Source: Methylomarinum sp. Ch1-1 (GTDB taxonomy: Bacteria; Pseudomonadota; Gammaproteobacteria; Methylococcales; Methylomonadaceae). Taken from it: a DNA stretch of 64,000 bases. Positions within the stretch are counted from its first letter, which is position 1; the number at the start of each line of letters is the position of its first letter. The notes beneath the pieces were generated by a model. That model had not been told where the DNA came from, did no database searches, and was given only the letters and a program-made list of their open reading frames with translations. The stretch lies in contig NZ_CP157743.1 in NCBI RefSeq assembly GCF_030717995.2, forward strand, positions 1 to 64,000. Direction: 5' to 3'. A program made the position numbers and the translations under genes. Below, piece by piece: positions 58,347 to 64,000 of the stretch.

Positions 58347-58842
58347 GGCGCTCCCTCATCGATGACTCGTAACACAGTATCCGGCGTTTCAATTCGACAA
58401 ACTCACCTTGACGCTGCCCCATGAAGCCGCCGATGCCGTTAGCGGAAACCACGCGGTGACAAGGAATAATGCCGGGAAAGGGATTGTTTTTGCAAGCATT
58501 GGCGACCGCGCGGGCGCCCGAGCCTAAGCGCTTAGCCAATTGCGTATAGGTTAACGTTTCCGCAAATGGAATCTTGACGAGCTCAAGCCAGACTCGATTG
58601 CTGAACGAGGTTCCCTGTTTTTGCAAATTGACGGTCAGCCGAAGATCATCCGGGTTTTCCAGGTAGCGTTTAATCGATTGCGCCAAAGGCTGGTTCAGTG
58701 AGTCTCCTGGCGTAAGCAGCCATGCGCTTTTTTGGATGACATCTCCGGACAAATGCAAGCGCAGAGTCGCAAATTCAGTCGCGACGTCTAAAACAGTCAA
58801 TTCGTCGACTATGCTCGATTGCCATTGTATCGTTAACGTCAT
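58333..58842 (-). CDS. ogt: methylated-DNA-[protein]-cysteine S-methyltransferase
   Basis: Suicide repair of O6-methylguanine. 169 residues. Active site PCHRVV (NPFPGIIPCHRVVSANG), preceded by the DNA-binding helix LTYTQLAKRLGSGARAVANA. No Ada-type N-terminal regulatory domain. Upstream of xerD with overlapping ends. Confidence 0.94.
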   Translation of the reverse strand: MTLTIQWQSSIVDELTVLDVATEFATLRLHLSGDVIQKSAWLLTPGDSLNQPLAQSIKRYLENPDDLRLTVNLQKQGTSFSNRVWLELVKIPFAETLTYTQLAKRLGSGARAVANACKNNPFPGIIPCHRVVSANGIGGFMGQRQGEFVELKRRILCYESSMRERHASQ

Positions 58843-58861
58843 TTATCACTTTCCGGCAAGC

Positions 58862-58895
58862 AAAAAAAAGGCAGCCGTCTAAGCTGCCTTTTTTT
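58862..58895. terminator. bidirectional terminator after rplS
   Basis: A-tract (58862-58869), GGCAGC (58870-58875) pairing with GCTGCC (58883-58888), T-tract (58889-58895). Reads as a Rho-independent terminator on both strands and ends the rpsP-rimM-trmD-rplS transcript. Confidence 0.85.
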
Positions 58896-58922
58896 AGAAG
58901 CGGATTCCGCCATGCTCTGTTA

Positions 58923-59276
58923 TCAAGAAAGTTTTTCTTTGATACGAGCCGCTTTACCAGTCAGTTCACGCAAGTAGTAAAGTTTCGCGCGACGTACATC
59001 ACCACGACGCTTGACTTCGATACTGCCCACTAAAGGACTGTGTGTCTGGAAAACACGCTCAACGCCAACGCCATGAGAAATTTTTCTGACGGTAAAGGCC
59101 GAATTCAAGCCGCGGTTACGTTTGGCGATAACGACGCCTTCAAAAGCCTGCAACCTCTCGCGAGTACCCTCTTTTACTCTAACCTGAACAACAACTGTGT
59201 CACCTGGAGCAAATTCCGGTACGTCTTTTTTCAGCTGTTCTGCTTCCAATTCTTTAATAATATTACTCATTACCAC
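58923..59276 (-). CDS. rplS: 50S ribosomal protein L19
   Basis: 117 residues, complete; [35 protein letters not shown] is the family hallmark (split here by position ~21-55). Bridges 50S and 30S. Last gene of the classical rpsP-rimM-trmD-rplS operon. Confidence 0.98.
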   Translation of the reverse strand: MVMSNIIKELEAEQLKKDVPEFAPGDTVVVQVRVKEGTRERLQAFEGVVIAKRNRGLNSAFTVRKISHGVGVERVFQTHSPLVGSIEVKRRGDVRRAKLYYLRELTGKAARIKEKLS

Positions 59277-59279
59277 ACC

Positions 59280-60035
59280 CTAATTAACATCAACTTCAGT
59301 TTTAAATTCTTCCAGCAAAACAGTCTGCTCTGCCGTTAATTCTATATTTTTTAGCAAATCCGGCCGTCTCAACCAGGTTCGCCCCAGCGCCTGTTTCATT
59401 CGCCAGCGTTCAATGGCGGCATGATTACCGCTCAACAACACCTCCGGAACATCGCCCAATTCTCCCCTCTCCGGCCGGGTATAATGCGGACAATCCAGCA
59501 AGCCATGCATATGTGAGTCCTGCTGCGCCGAATTTTCATCTCCGAGCACCCCCGGAATCATGCGAGTGGCCGCATCTATCACAATCAGCGCCGCCAACTC
59601 GCCGCCGCTGATCACGTAATCGCCTAACGACCATTCGTCGTCACAGACGTTAGCGATAAAACGTTCATCGACGCCCTCATAACGTCCCGCCACCAAAATC
59701 AACTGCGAAACATCGGTAGTTTCGCCGATCAGTGCCTGAGTGATCGGTTTACCTTGCGGACTCAAATAAACCACCTTCGAGTCGCCTGAGAGGCCTTGTT
59801 TTTTGGCGTCATTGACCGCATCCAGCAGCGGCTGATATTTCATCACCATGCCGGGTCCACCGCCATAAGGGCGATCATCGACGGTCTTATGATTGTCATG
59901 GGTATAGTCCCTGGGATTCCAGGTCGTCAACCGAACGATATCCCGCTCTATGGCCTTACCCGTGACACCATTTCTAGCGGCATCTTCCACCATCTGTGGA
60001 AACAGGGTCACGACATCAAAACGCATTGCCGCCAC
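59280..60035 (-). CDS. trmD: tRNA (guanine37-N1)-methyltransferase
   Basis: SPOUT methyltransferase preventing frameshifting at proline and leucine codons. 251 residues. Motifs are [43 protein letters not shown] (SAM knot) and [16 protein letters not shown]. Stop of rimM overlaps its start by 1 bp. Confidence 0.98.
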   Translation of the reverse strand: MAAMRFDVVTLFPQMVEDAARNGVTGKAIERDIVRLTTWNPRDYTHDNHKTVDDRPYGGGPGMVMKYQPLLDAVNDAKKQGLSGDSKVVYLSPQGKPITQALIGETTDVSQLILVAGRYEGVDERFIANVCDDEWSLGDYVISGGELAALIVIDAATRMIPGVLGDENSAQQDSHMHGLLDCPHYTRPERGELGDVPEVLLSGNHAAIERWRMKQALGRTWLRRPDLLKNIELTAEQTVLLEEFKTEVDVN

Positions 60036-60544
60036 TAAAAATCGGGATCCCAGTCCACGACCATCACGCCTTGCTCAAGATCGATCGATAATACCGTCTG
60101 TTGCTGCAGAAAAGGAATCAACCGCTCTTTTCCATCGCCCTTAACGACTAACACATCATTGGCGCCGGTTTCCAGCAGATGATCGACCGTCCCTAACGCG
60201 ACACCCTGATCGGTTTCAACCCGCAAACCCACCAAATCGGCCCAATAGTATTCACCTTCTTGCGCAGCGGGCAATTGCTTTTTATCAATCAGGATCTTGC
60301 TGCCAGAAAGAGGAGCCGCCATGTCTCGATCGGTTATTCCTTCTAGTGCGGCAACCACTAATTTGCCCTGACGCTGTCCACCGACCAGCTTTATTTCCTT
60401 GATCTCGCGCCCCTTTTGCAAATACCAAGGCGAATAATTAAGGATATTTTCTCTAGGCTGAGTATAGGAAAAAACCTTGACCCAACCCTTTACTCCGAAA
60501 ACGCCGGATATCTCTCCAACGTTGATTAAGTCGTCGTCCAACAA
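60035..60544 (-). CDS. rimM: 16S rRNA processing protein RimM
   Basis: 30S assembly factor binding S19. 169 residues: N-terminal RimM domain ([20 protein letters not shown]) and C-terminal PRC barrel ([48 protein letters not shown] at the end). Between rpsP and trmD. Confidence 0.97.
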   Translation of the reverse strand: MLDDDLINVGEISGVFGVKGWVKVFSYTQPRENILNYSPWYLQKGREIKEIKLVGGQRQGKLVVAALEGITDRDMAAPLSGSKILIDKKQLPAAQEGEYYWADLVGLRVETDQGVALGTVDHLLETGANDVLVVKGDGKERLIPFLQQQTVLSIDLEQGVMVVDWDPDF

Positions 60545-60550
60545 TGATAC

Positions 60551-60802
60551 TTATTCAGCAGCCTTGGCAGCGTTTTTAATCAACTTGGCAACACGCTCTG
60601 AAGGTTGAGCGCCATGAGATCTCCAGTACGCAATACGTTCGTTGTCCAAACGCAATTTCTCTTCGTTGCCGCGAGCCAAAGGATTGAAGAAACCTAAACG
60701 CTCGATATAACGACCATCACGGCTGTTTCTGCTGTCAGTCACAACAACATGATAAAAAGGACGGTTTTTTGCGCCACCTCTGGATAAACGAATGGTTACC
60801 AT
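60551..60802 (-). CDS. rpsP: 30S ribosomal protein S16
   Basis: 83 residues, [20 protein letters not shown] start, [19 protein letters not shown] in the middle. First gene of the operon, with a promoter at 60849-60876. Confidence 0.98.
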   Translation of the reverse strand: MVTIRLSRGGAKNRPFYHVVVTDSRNSRDGRYIERLGFFNPLARGNEEKLRLDNERIAYWRSHGAQPSERVAKLIKNAAKAAE

Positions 60803-60848
60803 TTAACAAACACCTTAAAAAATATTGAATCAGAAATTTAATCCGCCT

Positions 60849-60876
60849 ATTTTACGCGATTTTTCTAATATGTGAA
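60849..60876 (-). promoter_or_regulatory. promoter of the rpsP operon
   Basis: Minus strand TTCACA (60876-60871), 16-bp spacer, TAAAAT (60854-60849), 47 bp before the rpsP ATG. Spacing and -10 match the rRNA promoters in this window. Confidence 0.6.
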
Positions 60877-60892
60877 GAATAATTTAAAAAAT

Positions 60893-61116
60893 AGCAACAA
60901 TTCCCCATTTGGACACCTAAAAGCGCTTGGGTCGCGTCTGGCGGGGCAAGGATACCGTTGAAGTCCCCAAGGCAGGTTTACCCAGCACCTAAATTCCATG
61001 GCTAATGGACTATAATTTACATTCCTGGATAATTTAGGTGCTGGGTGAACGGCGCTCCTCGACAGACACACCGCATGCCCTAAACACAGCAAAAATGCTC
61101 AAACTGGGAATTGCTG
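60893..61116 (+). repeat. 166-bp palindromic repeat, copy 4, diverged, with nested 65-bp element
   Basis: The right half matches the other copies well (AAACTGGGAATTGCTG end). The left half is strongly diverged (…GCGCTTGGGTCGCGTCTGG...) though the GGTTTA / ACGGCGCTCC insertion site is the same as in copy 3. Confidence 0.75.
60981..61045 (+). repeat. 65-bp inverted-repeat element, copy 3 (nested)
   Basis: CCCAGCACCTAAATT (60981-60995) and complement (61031-61045), again exactly 65 bp. Interior nearly identical to copy 2. The flanks are also the same as copy 2, so copies 2 and 3 may descend from one composite. Confidence 0.88.
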
Positions 61117-61235
61117 CCTAAATCCATGGTTACTGGACTATACCAGGATAATTTAGGTGCTGGGTGAACGAACGGCGCTCCTCGACAGTCCCCACCCCCT
61201 AAACACCGCTAAAACGCTCAACCTGGGAATTGCTG
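61117..61235 (+). repeat. partial composite repeat directly abutting copy 4
   Basis: Begins inside a 65-bp element (CCTAAAT at 61117; internal ~10 bases missing; right end 61150-61164), then ACGGCGCTCCTCGACAG and the right arm ending GGGAATTGCTG. Looks like a partial tandem duplication of copy 4. Confidence 0.7.
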
Positions 61236-61256
61236 AAAAAAAATAGCTAGCGCAAG

Positions 61257-62612
61257 TTACATGCGCATTCCCCGCATATTGCTTTTCATGCCGCGCATCA
61301 TATTCGCCATATTGCCTTTAGTGAAGCGCTTCATCATCTTCTGCATCATCTTGTGTTGCTTGAGAATACGATTGACATCCTGCAATTCCTGTCCGCAGCC
61401 GGCCGCGATTCTTTTCTTACGATTACCTTTAATCAAATCCGGAAACCGTCGTTCTTGCTTAGTCATCGAATTGATCACCGCGATCTGCCGCGCCAACGCC
61501 TTATCGTCGACTTTGTCCTTCATGTCCTTGGGCACCTCATTCATGCCCGGCAGCTTATCCATCATCGCGCCGACGCCGCCCATATTCTGCATCTGCAACA
61601 ACTGATCCTTTAAGTCATCCAGATCGAAGCTCTTGCCCTTTTTGATTTTTTTCGCCAGCTTGTCGGCTTTTTTCTTATCCGCCTTCTGCTCGATTTCCTC
61701 GATCAGCGACAGCATATCGCCCATGCCGAGTATCCGGGAGGCGATTCGATCGGGATAGAAAGGCTCTAAGGCATCGGTTTTCTCCCCCATACCGATAAAC
61801 TTGATCGGTTTACCGGTAATGTGACGAATCGATAATGCCGCACCACCACGCGCATCACCGTCCGCCTTGGTCAAAATCACACCGGTCAACGGCAAGGCGT
61901 CATGGAAAGCCTTTGCCGTATTGGCGGCATCCTGGCCGGTCATGCTGTCGACGACGAACAGCGTCTCGATCGGATTAATCGCGCCATGCAACTCCTTGAT
62001 CTCGCCCATCATTTCGTCATCGATATGCAGACGACCGGCGGTATCGACAATCAATACATCCAAAAACTGACGTCTGGCCCCATCGATGGCTCGGTTGGCG
62101 ATATCGACCGGCTTTTCCGACGCATCGCTGTCAAAAAACACCAATTCCAGGTCGTCCGCCAGGGTCTGCAATTGCTTGATCGCCGCGGGACGATAAATAT
62201 CGGCGCTGACCACGCCGACTTTTTTCTTTTTCTGGTGCTTCAGATAGCGGCCCAGCTTAGCGACGGTTGTCGTTTTACCGGCCCCCTGCAAGCCGGCCAT
62301 CAGCACGACTGCGGGCGGGTTGGTCTTCAGGTTCAGCTCTTCATTGGCTTCCCCCATCACCTTGACCAGCTCGGCCTGAACCACCTTGATCAGCGCTTGC
62401 CCCGGAGACAAGCTGTTTTGCACCTCTTGTCCTAATGCGCCCTCCTTGACTCGTTCAATAAAATCGGTCACCACCGGTAAAGCAACATCGGCCTCCAACA
62501 GCGCCATCCGCACCTCACGCAGGGCTTCCTTGATATTGCTCTCTGTCAGGCGGCCCTGACCCTTTAACTTCTTAAGAGTACCGCTTAAGCGGTCGGTTAA
62601 ATTATCAAACAT
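61257..62612 (-). CDS. ffh: signal recognition particle protein Ffh
   Basis: SRP54 GTPase that with 4.5S RNA targets membrane proteins. 451 residues: N domain (~1-90), G domain with GLQGAGKTTTVAKL (G1), DTAGRLHIDDEMM (G3), TKADGDARGG (G4) and a C-terminal methionine-rich M domain ending MMRGMKSNMRGMRM. Complete. Divergent from the membrane protein gene. Confidence 0.98.
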   Translation of the reverse strand: MFDNLTDRLSGTLKKLKGQGRLTESNIKEALREVRMALLEADVALPVVTDFIERVKEGALGQEVQNSLSPGQALIKVVQAELVKVMGEANEELNLKTNPPAVVLMAGLQGAGKTTTVAKLGRYLKHQKKKKVGVVSADIYRPAAIKQLQTLADDLELVFFDSDASEKPVDIANRAIDGARRQFLDVLIVDTAGRLHIDDEMMGEIKELHGAINPIETLFVVDSMTGQDAANTAKAFHDALPLTGVILTKADGDARGGAALSIRHITGKPIKFIGMGEKTDALEPFYPDRIASRILGMGDMLSLIEEIEQKADKKKADKLAKKIKKGKSFDLDDLKDQLLQMQNMGGVGAMMDKLPGMNEVPKDMKDKVDDKALARQIAVINSMTKQERRFPDLIKGNRKKRIAAGCGQELQDVNRILKQHKMMQKMMKRFTKGNMANMMRGMKSNMRGMRM

Positions 62613-62738
62613 ATCGCTATCTTTATTTTCAATTTAATCAAGACAGAGCTTTTGCCCTATGACTATTCAGTTGGTTATATTACCATATCTAGTTCTTTTG
62701 ATTATTATTTCTGCGCACAGAACTCCCCAGGCCACAAT

Positions 62739-63536
62739 ATGAATCCTGCAATCATCGGTATCCTGTCTATTTGCTGTTATTCGGTCAGTACTTTGCTATT
62801 GTCAAAAGACATCATCGAAGAAAAATCGCAGCCGCGCTCCATTTACCCCGGCTGGCTAGCCGTACTGCTGCACTTTGTCTATACCGCTATCATTTCGTTA
62901 CAGCAAAACAGCCTTGATTTCAGCTTTTTCAGCATCGGCTCGACGATTGCATCCATCATCGCCCTATTATTACTACTGGCCAGCCTGAACAAACCGATCG
63001 AAAAACTGGGGGTGGCGATTTTTCCACTTGCGTCCTTGACGTTGGCGCTGACCATGCTGCTTCCCGGCCAAGATAATAATCAGTTGCATTATAGCTGGCA
63101 GATGAACACCCATATCTTCAGCTCGATCATCGCCTTCAGCTTGTTGAACATCGCCGCTCTGCAGGCCATCTTCCTGGCCATACAGGAACAACAACTGAGA
63201 AAACATCCGCCCCGAAAAATCATCTTAACGCTGCCGCCGCTGCAAACCATGGAATCGTTGTTATTTCAAATGATCACCACTGGCGTCATATTTTTGACTG
63301 TTTCACTAATTAGCGGCTTTATCTTCATCGACGACCTGTTCGCCCAGCATCTGGCGCACAAAACAATCCTATCGATACTGGCCTGGGTGATTTTTTCGGC
63401 GTTATTGTTCGGTCGCATCCGCTATGGATGGAGAGGGAAAACAGCCATTCAATGGACTTTGATTGGCTTTGTTTTGCTGCTGCTGGGTTATTTTGGCAGC
63501 AAGTTGGTGTTGGAGTTGATCTTAGAGAAAACTTAA
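62739..63536 (+). CDS. cytochrome c assembly-like inner membrane protein (YpjD/CcsA family)
   Basis: About 265 residues from ATG 62739, which starts with a membrane helix; the longer TTG start at 62652 adds 29 polar/aromatic residues and is less likely. Eight hydrophobic segments are seen, with conserved histidines (LLHFVYT, MNTHIFSSIIAFSLL, AHKTILSILAWVIF) and the CcsA-like WQMNTHIFSSI. In E. coli and Pseudomonas the homologue (YpjD) is also next to ffh. Role in haem handling is suspected, not shown. Confidence 0.85.
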   Translation: MNPAIIGILSICCYSVSTLLLSKDIIEEKSQPRSIYPGWLAVLLHFVYTAIISLQQNSLDFSFFSIGSTIASIIALLLLLASLNKPIEKLGVAIFPLASLTLALTMLLPGQDNNQLHYSWQMNTHIFSSIIAFSLLNIAALQAIFLAIQEQQLRKHPPRKIILTLPPLQTMESLLFQMITTGVIFLTVSLISGFIFIDDLFAQHLAHKTILSILAWVIFSALLFGRIRYGWRGKTAIQWTLIGFVLLLLGYFGSKLVLELILEKT

Positions 63537-63537
63537 T

Positions 63538-63861
63538 TCATTCGGTTGCGTACGCTTTTACTGCACTTTTGCCTTTGTTCATTTTCTGAATTTGTTGCTG
63601 CAATAGGTTGCGCTCCTCCCGAACAAGCGTCGCCAGCTGCTTGTCACTTTCGATGATGTATTCGATCGATTCCGCGATGCGCACCTCATCTACCACTGTT
63701 TCTTCGGCAAAAAAATCATGAATCAACCGATCCCTAAGATTTTGTAGCTCTGAAATCGATTCCCAGCGCTGTTCCTTGGCTCCTCCCAGCATCAAATCGG
63801 TCAACTCAAGCATACGCCCTAAAGCGAGTTGCTTCCGAGCAAGCAGCTCAACCTCAGCCAT
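63538..63861 (-). CDS. fliT: flagellar protein FliT-like chaperone
   Basis: 107 residues from ATG 63861, chosen because it overlaps the fliS stop (AATGGCTGA) in the usual way; a start at 63879 would add six residues. All-helical and charged, like FliT-type export chaperones for the filament cap FliD. Sequence conservation is weak; position after fliS is the main support. It converges on the YpjD-like gene with 1 bp between them. Confidence 0.75.
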   Translation of the reverse strand: MAEVELLARKQLALGRMLELTDLMLGGAKEQRWESISELQNLRDRLIHDFFAEETVVDEVRIAESIEYIIESDKQLATLVREERNLLQQQIQKMNKGKSAVKAYATE

Positions 63862-64000
63862 TGGCCGCCTGCCGAACATCCACAGGAATAGCCACCCAAG
63901 CAGACCTGACTTCCTTAATTAAATCAGCCACTTCAGATAATATCGCCAAATCGTTGTTCAAATTTGCTTCAAATAAACGTCTCTGCATATAGTCATAAAG
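63854..64000 (-). CDS. fliS: flagellar export chaperone FliS (C-terminal part, cut by window edge)
   Basis: The last 48 codons: LYDYMQRRLFEANLNND followed by VADLIKEVRSAWVAI, typical of the FliS C-terminal helices that wrap flagellin. Stop TGA at 63856-63854 overlaps the fliT start by 8 bp. The N terminus is outside the window. Confidence 0.85.
   Translation of the reverse strand, partial: LYDYMQRRLFEANLNNDLAILSEVADLIKEVRSAWVAIPVDVRQAANG

Larger units (their letters stand above)
60803..61256. repeat. rpsP-ffh intergenic region, promoter and tandem repeats
   Basis: 454 bp. It contains the rpsP promoter, one degenerate 166-bp repeat with a nested 65-bp element (60893-61116) and a directly abutting second partial copy (61117-61235). 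The right copy's hairpin followed by AAAAAAAA (61236 on) is downstream of ffh and may end its transcript. No gene. Confidence 0.65.

Noticed and set aside
26946-61256. CRISPR array
   Set aside because: The repeats are dispersed palindromes separated by kilobases and lack regular spacers; no cas gene is present.

Overview
This window looks like a stretch of a gammaproteobacterial chromosome. The order tyrS, M23 peptidase, anmK, erpA, argC next to an rRNA operon and the cheV-cheR-flgB...L / flgA-flgM-flgN-PilZ layout are the arrangement known from Pseudomonas-like Gammaproteobacteria. The density of short palindromic repeats suggests a methanotroph-like lineage (Methylococcales) to me, but nothing in the window proves that.

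Layout. (1) 1-6.8 kb: a complete rRNA operon on the minus strand (16S, tRNA-Ile, tRNA-Ala, 23S, 5S) with three tandem promoters and two boxA sites. The 23S gene is about 0.8 kb longer than usual because two insertions, each carrying a small GIY-YIG nuclease ORF, sit in the tips of helix 25 and helix 68. (2) 6.8-20.1 kb: housekeeping genes (tyrS, M23 peptidase, anmK, erpA, argC, a quinone oxidoreductase, a sulfurtransferase, trmL, glgP, secA). (3) 20.2-24.9 kb: hypF-hypC-hypD-hypE, the [NiFe]-hydrogenase cyanide-ligand maturation genes. (4) 25.4-28.6 kb: cold-shock protein, rimO, and a sugE-tusB-tusE operon, separated by repeat-rich DNA. (5) 28.7-45.2 kb: flagellar and chemotaxis genes: flgBCDEFGHIJKL with cheV and cheR on the minus strand, flgA-flgM-flgN-PilZ on the plus strand, with readable sigma-54 (GG-N10-GC) and sigma-28 promoters, plus a second PilZ gene. 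(6) 45.5-56.6 kb: an accessory island after tRNA-Arg(CCU): a type I restriction-modification operon (hsdR, hsdM, hsdS) interrupted by an HTH/nucleotidyltransferase pair and a DUF559 gene, followed by debris (truncated ATPase, duplicated hsdS tail, decayed regulator gene, REP-like palindromes). (7) 56.4-64 kb: core genes lpxA, xerD, ogt, rplS-trmD-rimM-rpsP, ffh, a cytochrome-assembly-like membrane protein, and fliT with the end of fliS.

The most interesting signal is a mobile-repeat system seen at several scales. A 65-bp element with perfect 15-bp inverted ends (CCCAGCACCTAAATT) occurs three times plus one remnant in intergenic DNA, twice nested at the same position in a second, 166-bp palindromic repeat whose empty version is also present. 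The GIY-YIG insertion in 23S helix 25 is bounded by nearly the same ends (CCCCGCACCTAAATT, used four times), and the helix 68 insertion by a related 17-bp inverted pair. I infer one family of inverted-repeat elements, with GIY-YIG-encoding members living in rRNA helix tips and short non-coding members elsewhere. The link is based on end sequences only and is untested.
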